The notes under the pieces: generated by a model
The model's database searches: none
Seen by the model: the letters and a program-made list of their open reading frames with translations, nothing else
What the model was told of the DNA's origin: nothing
Shown: one piece after another, positions 20,123 through 29,168 of the stretch
Layout of the letters: every line of letters starts with the position of its first letter
Numbering within the stretch: position 1 is the first letter of the stretch
DNA from: Tranzscheliella williamsii
Taxonomy: Eukaryota; Basidiomycota; Ustilaginomycetes; Ustilaginales; Ustilaginaceae
Direction of reading: 5' to 3'
Length of the DNA stretch: 64,000 nucleotides
Assembly (NCBI GenBank): GCA_023212725.1
Contig: JALBYF010000039.1
Coordinates: 1 to 64,000, forward strand
Made by a program: the position numbers and the translations under genes

Positions 20123-21605
20123 CTAGACGGGGAGGGTGGCGGGGTCGGGGAGGGGCGAGGGGGGCGGGCTGAAGATGGCGTCTACGTCCTGGCCGAGATG
20201 GGCGACGAGGGCCTGTTCTAGGGCGGCGCGGGCGTCGCGGTTCGCGGTGTGCTGGTCGTGCTCGAGGGCGATGAGGGAGAGCCAGAGGCGGTGGTTCTGG
20301 GCGCGGATGTAGCGGAGTTTTGCCTTTTCGACGAGGTAGCGGTGGCGGGCGGAGTGGATGGCGGTGTGGGCGGCGTCGAGCGAGGCGGCGGCGCGCTCGG
20401 GCGTGGCCTCGTCGCCGGGCGCATGCCGCGACGAGCGCCGGTGGTGCGTCGAGGCGGCGCGCGTCTTGCGCTGCACCTTGCGCACCTCGGCCTCCGGCAC
20501 CGACTCGCCCGAGTCACTGTAGTCGTCGGTGCGCGCCCGCTTGGCACCACCCACCCCGCCGTTGCCCACCTCCACCCCATCGCCTCCCCCGTTGGCACCC
20601 TGCCCGCCACCTGCAGCTAGAGACTCGTTGGCATCCCGCAGCTTGCGGCTTCGCTCGCGCTCGCGCACATCCCGCGCCCAGCTCCGCATCGCCCGGCTCA
20701 GTATCAACTCGCCCTGCTTGGCCTCCTCCCCCTCGCTCTCCATCGAGACCCGCGCGCGGATGCCAAGCTCCTCGGCCGACATGGTCGCAAGATTCGCCTC
20801 GGCTGCCCCCTTTTTCACCAGGCCCAGGTCGGAACCCTCGCCTTCAGCAAGCTCTAGCAACTCGTCGCCGAGCGAATCGCCCGCCACGGTCGGCTTGGAC
20901 GGCGAGCCATTCTCGGCGCCCGACACGGCAGCAAGCGAAGCATCTTCGCCCGCCTCGTCCGGCACCGCCAATGCAGCCGCCTTGCGCGACCCGGCGGTGA
21001 TGATGTTGTGCTGCACGCGCATGTGCTTGCTGAGCGCATCTGACCGGGTGAAGCTCTTGTCACATTCTGCCACGTCGAGTATAGCAAAACAGGAAGCGGT
21101 GGTGTCAGCTTCCAATAATCAACTCTCCTGGAATGGACGGGGCGTATAGTGGATGTGCGGGGGGTATGAGAAACGTACCTGGCCGGGGACAGGTAAAGGG
21201 CTTTTCGCCCGTGTGGCTTCGCAAGTGGCTGAGCAGAGCAAAGCGGGATGTCTGAGGCTTGCCCTTGCGGATGCATCCTGTCCACTCGCACATGTACTTG
21301 CTCTTGTGAATGCCGATGTGTTGGTTGTGCAGATGGTCGATGAACGGCTTGAGGCTGTTGAAGGTCTCGCCGCAGTCGTTCCACTGGCAGGTGACCTCGG
21401 CCTCGTTGCCATTCGAGGCGGGCGCTTTCGCCGGTGTCTCGTCCGCGAGCTCATCGCCCTCCACCGATGCGGAGCGTAGACGTGAGGGGCCGGATGGGCC
21501 CGCCTCATCTTCGGACCCCGACGTAGAGATGTCCGACAGACTCGGCGAGGGCGGACGGACGGCGGCAGCGGATGAGGCAGAGGCAGAGGCAGAGGCAGAG
21601 GCAGA

Positions 21606-21636
<31 letters not shown>

Positions 21637-21875
21637 GAGGTGGGAAGCACCTTGGGTTTGGGCGGACCCTTGTGCGGTGAGGACGGCGGGTGGGAGCTGC
21701 GACCGACGCCCAGGGAGGAAGCCGGCGATGGAGAGCGGTGAGCAGAGACGGGAGCTGCGCTTCTTCGCGAGGGAGTGGCGTTGGCGGAAGAGGAGGCAAC
21801 AGCACGAGCCGAGGACGAAGACGCTGACGGTGCGCTCCCCGATGCAGCTGCAGCGCTGAACTTCTTGCGAGGCAT
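20123..21875 (-). CDS. C2H2 zinc-finger protein (GLI/YY1-like three fingers)
   Basis: Two exons, 21875-21179 and 21066-20123, are joined in phase (GTACGT ... GGCAG), giving 546 residues. The splice completes the third finger: GEKPFTCPRP-ECDKSFTRSDALSKHMRVQH. Upstream are CQWNDCGETFNSLKPFIDHL and CEWTGCIRKGKPQTSRFALL, an arrangement like GLI/Zic/YY1-type or AEBP2-type fingers. The N-terminus (MPRKKFSAAAAS) is basic and low-complexity, with an (alanine)n(serine-alanine)n tract around residue 80-100. The C-terminal quarter has a helical segment (YLVEKAKLRYIRAQNHRLWL) after a basic RKVQRKTRAASTHHRRSSRH, likely nuclear localisation. In fission yeast a similar finger protein, Iec1, belongs to the INO80 complex; that is only a suggestion here. 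The probable role is DNA binding in the nucleus. Confidence 0.85.
21572..21636. repeat. In-frame simple repeats coding Ser-Ala and poly-Ala
   Basis: A GAGGCA hexanucleotide run is followed by a GGCGGC trinucleotide run. Read on the minus strand these encode alternating Ser-Ala, then poly-Ala, in the N-terminal region of the zinc-finger protein. Confidence 0.8.
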
Positions 21876-22550
21876 GATGCTGCTGCGCACTCACCGTACG
21901 CGGTTCAACGCTACCTAAGTACAGCCGGCGACTGCGTGCGCGGTCGGTGGACGTGAGACTCAAAGGAACGCAGAACGGAGACGGGCGCGAGGACGTAAAT
22001 GCCACTGCAATCCAGAGGCTACAGCCTTCCACTCGTAGTCGTCTCGGCCGTGAAGATCAAAAAAAGAGCGAGAATGTGTTACGGACGAGAAGAGGGTGCG
22101 GTGGTGATGTAGTGATGGAAAGGTTGTGTGTTTGTTGATAGTGATAGTGATTGTGATTGGGATTGGGATTGGGATTGGGAAGGATGAGCAGCGCATGCTG
22201 CATCGCATTGTCGCTGAATTCGACTTTGGCTGTCACCGTCGCCGTCTCCTTCTTTACGTGCGTTATATGTGCGTTATACGTGCGGGAGCGAGCTGACCCC
22301 GCCAAACTGGGCGCTTCACGAAACTGGGCGGCTGGAGCTTGGTGTGTTTCTCTACTTACATGCCAACTCCAGCAGTCGGCCTCTCTTCGGCATCGACCTT
22401 CAAACCACCTCGATTGCCGTCCATCGCCTTCCTCGCACCAGAAGGAGCAGATACTCTGTTGCTGCGCTTCTCGTCATCGTGGAGAAGATCCTCCGCGCAA
22501 CTTCGGTCACACAATACCCGCAGTTTCGCCACTGCGCCAACCCGCACGCA
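21876..22550. other. Divergent promoter region with GATTGG repeats
   Basis: This is 675 bases between the zinc-finger gene (minus) and phosphopantothenate-cysteine ligase (plus). It contains four perfect GATTGG copies (22155-22178), preceded by GTGATA-like units. The frame upstream of 22551 is open, but its start codons are poor. Confidence 0.5.
22155..22178. repeat. (GATTGG)4 hexanucleotide tandem
   Basis: Four perfect copies of GATTGG follow a degenerate GTGATA/GTGATT run. CCAAT, the core of HAP-complex sites, appears on the reverse strand in every unit. Confidence 0.8.
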
Positions 22551-23696
22551 ATGTCAGGCTCAGACCCATCCGGCGCGTCACCCAAGTGGTCCAGCGACCG
22601 CTTCTTCCAGACACAGGCGCCGCCTTCCAATCTGCACGACCTTGCTGCCTCGACCTCTTCCTTCGTTCAGCGCCATCTGGCTGAGGGCCGCAAGGTCGTC
22701 CTCGTCACGTCTGGAGGCACCACGGTGCCTCTGGAGAAAAACGTCGTTCGCTTTCTCGATAACTTCTCCGCCGGCACTCGAGGCGCCACGTCCGCCGAGT
22801 ACTTTTTGTCCGCAGGCTATGCTGTCATTTTCATGAGCCGCCAACACTCGCTGGCGCCCTACACCAGGCATTACAGTCACACCACCAATCCTTTCCTAGA
22901 TCTACTGGCCGATCCAGCTGCTCACGTCTCCCAGCCGTCCGGGTCAAAGTCTCCCTCCTCGGCCGCCTCGGCCGCAGACAACATCACCGTTCTGGGCCAA
23001 CACGTTGCCCATCTCCGGCCCATCCTCTCCGCATATCACCATGCCCGCTCGTCAGGCCTCTTGCATACCGTCCCCTTTGTCACCGTCAACGACTACCTGT
23101 GGCTGCTCCGCGAAATGTCGCGCGTCATGCAACCCCTAGGCCGACGAGGCATGTACTACATGGCCGCAGCGGTGAGCGACTTCTTCATCCCCTCCACAAG
23201 CGTTCCCGAACACAAGATCCAGTCGGGTAAGGGATCACTGGTCATCGAGATGGATCAAGTGCCCAAGGTTCTCAAACCCATGGTAGAGAAGTGGGTGCCC
23301 GAGGGATACCTGGTAAGCTTCAAGCTCGAGACCGACCCAAGCCTGCTCATTCCCAAAGCCGTCGCAGCGCTCCAGAGATACGGACATCAGCTGGTCATCG
23401 GCAATGACCTCAACACGAGAAAGTCCAAAGTGGTCTTTGTCGAGAGGAAATCAGCCAGCCCTCGGTCGGGAGCCTCCACAGACACATCATCCAGCCGATC
23501 GCAAACCGTCACGGTCGACGGACAAGACTTCTCCTCCACCTGGATGACCCTGTCGGATGCCGAGCAGTCAAGCGGGGGCGGCAAGGGCGGAGAGAGAGAG
23601 CTAGAAGAGGACATCGTCAGGGAACTCTGTCGCCGCCATGACGAGTGGATCTCCACAGGCTTCCCGTCCAATGACGTCGATCGTTTCAAGATGTAG
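22551..23696 (+). CDS. CAB2: Phosphopantothenate-cysteine ligase (coenzyme A synthesis)
   Basis: The 381-residue product is the eukaryotic ligase that joins cysteine to 4'-phosphopantothenate, the second step of CoA synthesis after pantothenate kinase, in the cytosol. Visible family motifs: KVVLVTSGGTTVPLEKNVVR near residue 50; FLDNFSAGTRGATSAEYFL, the substrate-binding FSxGxRG; YMAAAVSDFFIP near 205; HKIQSG; and IGNDLNTRKSKVVF. ATG 22551 was chosen because the family starts shortly before the first strand; the frame continues upstream but is not protein-like. Two inserted linkers (SQPSGSKSPSSAASAAD and a C-terminal serine-rich loop) lengthen it compared with yeast. No intron is needed. Confidence 0.95.
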   Translation: MSGSDPSGASPKWSSDRFFQTQAPPSNLHDLAASTSSFVQRHLAEGRKVVLVTSGGTTVPLEKNVVRFLDNFSAGTRGATSAEYFLSAGYAVIFMSRQHSLAPYTRHYSHTTNPFLDLLADPAAHVSQPSGSKSPSSAASAADNITVLGQHVAHLRPILSAYHHARSSGLLHTVPFVTVNDYLWLLREMSRVMQPLGRRGMYYMAAAVSDFFIPSTSVPEHKIQSGKGSLVIEMDQVPKVLKPMVEKWVPEGYLVSFKLETDPSLLIPKAVAALQRYGHQLVIGNDLNTRKSKVVFVERKSASPRSGASTDTSSSRSQTVTVDGQDFSSTWMTLSDAEQSSGGGKGGERELEEDIVRELCRRHDEWISTGFPSNDVDRFKM

Positions 23697-24196
23697 CGAC
23701 ACCCTGCCCAGTCTCCCACACCGGCTGCCTAAGCGACACACGGCACAGGTCTCTCGCACCGGCTTGCTATCTGTGTGCATACACTGTTCCTCTAATCGCA
23801 TGCGCCAGCTACTGGGACGGAAACCTGAAGCAGGAGTCCAGTCGCTACTGAGTCTGTGCATCCACTTGTCCAAGATACGCTAAGGGTGGGGTGGAGTAAG
23901 CGAGAGAAAAAAGGAGTGCCCGCCACCGCACTTGTACGTGCAACGATGCCAAGAAGAAATACAAGAGGGATGCGTCGCCCGTTGTCACACTGCAGTAGCT
24001 ACAGGCCGGTGGCGGCGCGGATCGGAGCTGCTGTTGGCGGCTATGAGTTATGGATCTGTGCGCAGGCATCCGTTCGCAGACCCGCGCTACACTGTCGCTC
24101 TTTCTCTCTCGGCATCCAGATCTATTCAGTGGCAGAGCGAGAGTACAGACAACGATACAGCCAGCGCAAAATGGGGGCGCGATGGCGCGGGAGCGG
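23697..24196. other. Convergent intergenic region
   Basis: This is 500 bases between the ends of the ligase and the permease. It is less GC-rich than the other convergent junctions. No gene or repeat was seen. Confidence 0.45.
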
Positions 24197-25918
24197 CTAC
24201 CAGTTCTTGGCATAGATCCAGGCCTTCTTGTAGACGGGCGCGCCGGCCAGCTCAGTCTTGACCTTTTCTTCGTCGGCCTTCCACTCCTGCTCGTCCGCCT
24301 CGTCGAACTCGCGGACGCCGCTGATCAGATCCACCTCGGTAGGCTTGTAGATCTTGGTCTTGAACCAGAGCTTCCAGCCGATCAGGATCATGAAGAAGAT
24401 GGGCAGACCAATGTAGTTGGTCACAAAGGTCCTCCAGTCAAAGACGATGAGGAACGAATTCCACCCTTTGAAGAAAACAACAATCGAAGTGAAGACGACG
24501 GCAAAGTACGAGGCGTACGGCTGCAAAGGTGCCTGCCATGGAAGAGTATCTCGCGACATGCCCTGTGCCTTCATCGCTTTCATGAAGCGGATGTGCGAAA
24601 CCAAAATGCAGATCCACGTCAGTCCACCAAACATGGTGACCGAGGCGACAAGGTATCCGAATGTCTTTCCGCCGCCTGATGCCAGATTGATAAAGGCCAG
24701 GGCACAGAAAAGACTGGTGACCGATAGCGCGACCCAGGGAACGCCTCGCTTGTCAACTTTACGGAAGATAGCAGGCGCCTTTCCATCGATCGCCAGTCCG
24801 TAGAGCGTTCGGGCGGCAATGTATTGATCCGAATTGGCGGCAGAGATGCAGAAAATCAGGATGGCTGCGTTGATGATGTCGGGAAGGATCCGGATTCTTG
24901 CCACGATGATCGCTAGGACAAAGGGGGAAGCAGCAGCCGAGGTTCCCTTCTTGTTTGCAGCCAGGAGCAGCGTCGAGTTGCTTGGCACGACCATACCTAC
25001 GAGGAGGACACCAATGATGTAGAAGAAGACGATACGGAAAAAGGTCTTCTTGATGGCAGAAGGGACAGTCTTACGAGGGTTGGCAGCCTCTCCGACCGTG
25101 ACACCGACCAGCTCAGTACCAGTGTAGGCGAACAATGCGGTGACCATAGTACTCCAGAAGCCAAGGAACTTGCCAGTAGAGCCAGATGTGTTCGGGTAGG
25201 GTCTGAAAGCCAGGCCATCCTTCCAATATCTAAAACCAATGCGGTCACCAGTAGGAGATCCGCCTAGATCGATGATGAGCAAAAGCAGGATGAGGCCGGT
25301 CATGGTGATGATCTTGATGAGCGAAAGCCAGAATTCCACTTCACCGAACCATTTCGGACCACCGAAGTTAAGAGCGACAATGAGAACGGTGACGATGGCG
25401 ATCCAGATTCCTCCCGATAGATCCGGACGCCAGTAGGCAATGACTAGAGCGGCAGCATTCACGTTATTCGCCGTGACGACAAGGTACTTGAAGAGATAGT
25501 TCCATCCCGTAGCGACACCGAACTCGGGCGAGACGAAACGGCTGGCGTGTCCAGCAAAACCTCGAGGATGGGGCATATAGGTCGACATTTCGCCGAGGGC
25601 CGACATGACGGCAGCACAGCAGAAACCCATGAGGGTATAGGAGATCAAGATGGAACCGGGCCCACCGTTGGCGAGGCCGCCGCCGGTGCCGATAATCAAG
25701 CCGGTACCCAGAGCGCCTCCGATGGCAATCATACTGATCTGACGACCTTTGAGCGCTCTGTGAAGCTGTCGCTCCTGGGGCTTGTCATCTTTGAGAGAGG
25801 AAGAGTGGGTGATGCCATCCTGCTCGTACCCCTTCACCTCGTCGCTCTGGCTGGCCTTTTCGTGGGTATACGGGCTGGAAGCGTCGATCATGTCGTTGTT
25901 GTTGTTGGAGTGACTCAT
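24197..25918 (-). CDS. Amino-acid permease (YAT/AAP family)
   Basis: The 573-residue protein has about twelve membrane segments and belongs to the yeast amino-acid transporter family of the APC superfamily, proton-coupled plasma-membrane carriers. Recognisable: the pre-TM1 RQLHRALKGRQISMIAIGG, the unwound TM1 GALGTGLIIGTGGGL, TM3-TM4 FVSPEFGVATGWNY, TM6 FAYTGTELVGVTVGEAANPR, TM8 ISAANSDQYIAARTLYGLA, and a cytosolic tail (KPTEVDLISGVREFDEAD) like that of Dip5/AGP-type carriers. The tail suggests acidic or general amino-acid specificity, but specificity cannot be fixed from sequence. ATG 25918 (MSHSNNNNDMID) is preferred; an upstream in-frame extension has no better start. The hydrophilic N-terminus contains several lysines that could be ubiquitination targets. 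No intron is visible. Confidence 0.93.
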   Translation of the reverse strand: MSHSNNNNDMIDASSPYTHEKASQSDEVKGYEQDGITHSSSLKDDKPQERQLHRALKGRQISMIAIGGALGTGLIIGTGGGLANGGPGSILISYTLMGFCCAAVMSALGEMSTYMPHPRGFAGHASRFVSPEFGVATGWNYLFKYLVVTANNVNAAALVIAYWRPDLSGGIWIAIVTVLIVALNFGGPKWFGEVEFWLSLIKIITMTGLILLLLIIDLGGSPTGDRIGFRYWKDGLAFRPYPNTSGSTGKFLGFWSTMVTALFAYTGTELVGVTVGEAANPRKTVPSAIKKTFFRIVFFYIIGVLLVGMVVPSNSTLLLAANKKGTSAAASPFVLAIIVARIRILPDIINAAILIFCISAANSDQYIAARTLYGLAIDGKAPAIFRKVDKRGVPWVALSVTSLFCALAFINLASGGGKTFGYLVASVTMFGGLTWICILVSHIRFMKAMKAQGMSRDTLPWQAPLQPYASYFAVVFTSIVVFFKGWNSFLIVFDWRTFVTNYIGLPIFFMILIGWKLWFKTKIYKPTEVDLISGVREFDEADEQEWKADEEKVKTELAGAPVYKKAWIYAKNW

Positions 25919-28900
25919 TATGGGGAAAGGGCAGGGCGAGGCGGCCAGAAGGCCAGATGGCAAGCACGAGCAAGCGAAAGGAAAGGGCAGTCGGACAGAG
26001 AAGCAACAACGTCGGGAGAAGAGAAAGAAGCAAAGGTGCAGAGGATGCAGAGAAAGACGGAGGGAGAGGGACCAACGACACTGGCGATGCCACCTTTAAA
26101 GGATGTGGGGGGATGATGGTGGGACAGGAAGATGTGAGGGCTTGAAGCACTATGCGGAAGAAAAGCGGGGTCGAAGGGCGCATCGGCGGATTTTCTCTGC
26201 AAGCTTGGGCAAGTGAGGACCCGCCGAGCACGCGCAGGTACGCTCAACCAAGACCGAACGGACGGGCGAGTGGGTTTTCTTCTTGGCTTCAGACAAAGGT
26301 ACAGCGGCGCCTCCCCCACGGCGCATGGCTCTGTGGACGTCAGATAAGGGCCGAAATGAAGACATGAATACAACTCGCCATCCCAAAGCTGCAGCTCAGT
26401 GCAGACTACCTGTTTTGTCAGCTTATCAGGGCCAGCGTCGCCCTTGTCCGCCACCTCTGGAAGACTCCGCCGAGGATACCCTTGGGCAGTATCGGAAGTA
26501 TATTCGCGTCGGAAGTGTTATTTCGGTCATAGCGGTCAGCCAACTTGGATTTTGACCCTTCTCTGCCAGCTTGAACTCTCTCTGCCGTACCCCGTCCAGG
26601 CCAGCTTCGTCGCTCTTTGGAGGGTCTGTCTGCCTGAACACAAGAAGCATCGAGGCAGTGAGCTCGTAGCCCGTTTGCTGCAGACGTGCTTGTAAGGCAC
26701 GATTTGAGGCTCTGAATATGGATGAGGTCGGTCGCCCTGAGATAAAGCACCCCCTCGCCCTAACTCAGTCGACGCGAGTTTCGATGCTTTTTTTCTTGGC
26801 ACTCTCGCGTGCAGCACGACTCAGCACACCGAACTTTTCCTCGACTGGTGAATTGCCCTTGACAGTTCCGGTCACAGTACGAGTAGGAGTGGCTGGCAGG
26901 AGACTGCGCTCGCTTGTAGCTCCGAGCGATAACGCAGACGTTCTTCTGGCCTCCTGCCTCTGCCCACGCATCAGCTGTGACATAGCCATTTTTTCGCTTG
27001 TCATGTGGCCTTGACTGCATGAAAGCGACCATCCCGAGGCTGCAACGCAATGTGAATATGGCAGCTGCCTGGACAGCTGCCGTGTCTGGGTGATCCTGAG
27101 GACGTCTATCCCGACCGAGCTTCTGCCGCTGCAGAGCAGGCTGTGCCTTGCCATGAAACATCCACCTCCGTTATCTGCGAGCTGAGAGTTGACCAATAAC
27201 CCTTTGCGCGGGTGCTTATCGGGGGCACATCTTCACCTCACGAGATCCCAATAGGCAGTGTGAGTAGCCACGGAGACGCAGTTCGCTGCGGCCTGCGCAG
27301 TTAAGGAGCCAGCATGCAGCGTGGCGCATACCTCTGACCGGTCTGCGCAGGACTCGACGCAGTCGCAGTGTAGGTCGTGAGGATTTTTCAGACGTGCTCC
27401 CAATCAGATTCGCGCGGTTGTGGGCAAGACAGAAATCTTTTGTCGCCAAGGTCGCTCTACGAAACAGAGACGAAATTTTTGTCAGATGACTCTGCGTGTT
27501 TTGCAAGTGCCAGTTATGCCACCGCACCGCCGCGTCGCCGGTAGCCGTAGGTCCCTACGCGTATGCGACTGTGCCCTCCGCCCACGTCCTCCTATTCTTG
27601 CCGTAGTCCGCTCGATGCTATCGGAGACATCCGGCGCCTACCATGCCCGCGCTCTCGACGCTTGACATGTGGGGTAGCAAGGCGACAGCATGACTACGGA
27701 TCTAGCCACGCCACATGCAATGCGACACATGACGCTACACCAGACAAGCACACGTTGGCAACAGCCAATCGGCAGAAGGAAGAGCGCGACCTGCATCGCT
27801 ATGGAGCGAGCAAGCGATTTCTACCAAGCGTTTGTGCAATATTGGACATGCTACAGTGTTTCCGTGAATAATGTGCCGCATACTGGTAGGCAACCACTCG
27901 CTCACCAACTCACCAGACACAGCTGGAGATGACAACGCCGGCCTGGGCGAGGCATCCAACCACTTCCGCAGATCCCCACGTCCTCGTGATAGACAGAAAC
28001 CGTGCTCTGGCCTGCTCTGGAGTGGGAGCCGTGTTGTGCAGTGAAGAGGAAGAAAGAACCAACACTACCCACCAGTGGGCAGCTGCCAAACCTGAGCCCA
28101 CGTCTCTGGTCCGCGCCGCGCCACGTCATCTGCTCTCGTGAACACGACGCCGACCCCTTCGTCGCCGATCTGCACAAAAGAGAGTCGCAGATCTGACAGA
28201 GCTAATTAGCGCGACGCGCAAATTTGTCATTGTGATTATGCTGAGCCGTCGTGGCTCATTTACGCGATCGACACGACGCGTCACGGTCTCCCGAACGGGA
28301 AGCGGGAGCCACGAAAGCGCGAGTGCAAAAGACGCGAACGAGGAAAAAAATAAGCTGCAAGCTGCTAAGGCACGACGACGGTCTAGCTGGTGTGCCATCT
28401 GGCCCAATTTGCCATAGTGCGGCGCGGTCGGCCCAGTAGTCTATGGTTTCGCTTTAGACTCTTTTTTCCATTCTGTGCGCCCGCCATCGTCCAGTCAGCT
28501 GCTTGTGTTCTTGCACGCAGGCGGTTTGCACTTCTGCGCAGCGCCCGCATCCTCTCTTGTGGGGCGTTTTGGTGTACCTCTCTGTTTCTGGATGTGCCCG
28601 CATCCTTTCTGCTAATCTCAATTGCAAATGCGACTGTGAATGTGAATGCTGCTTGCGCCTTTTCGTGCAACCGTTATCCTGCACCTTCGTATCATCACAT
28701 CCGCACCTCGCTCCACCACCATCACGCCGTCACAATCCCAATCGCAACAATCACATTCTTCTTCCGCACGACAATCGGGCTGCACTACCCCGCACCGATA
28801 CCTGCACGGCCATCTCATACTGCACGCGTTACTGCCCGCCATACAGCCGTCAGATACGGCGTCGCTCTGACCCACCTCGGCCAGTCAAGGCAGCCTTCTT

Positions 28901-29168
28901 CAGCAGGCAAACACGGATCCTTTTGCTTACGTCGTCCCATCGAGCAGCGACACTCGGCCTGTTGTATCGTCGGTCGGTCCAACAACCCGTACCCACACCA
29001 AGTCTGGAACGTGTCCCTCTGTCACTGCGTCGCTTCTTGCCACCCGTCTGTTTCGGCTTGCTGTCTCTCTAGCCATCAGAATACTGGGGTCCTGTCTCCC
29101 GACTTGCTCGGTACGGATATCGTAGTCCATGCGTCTGTGTGTCTACCACATCACCCTTCCGCCCCACC
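25919..29168. other. Largest gene-free stretch in the window (3.25 kb)
   Basis: This lies between the permease (minus) and the Whi5-like gene (plus). It is lower in GC than the coding regions, with many short frames on both strands but none with protein character, family similarity and an ATG together. The right third (about 28400-29160) is pyrimidine-rich and probably a long leader for the Whi5-like gene; it contains a 300-codon frame that looks like non-coding sequence. No tRNA was seen. Confidence 0.45.

Noticed and set aside
22139..22180. Telomere-like GGGATT repeat
   Set aside because: The unit differs from fungal TTAGGG, only four copies exist, and the position is an internal promoter.
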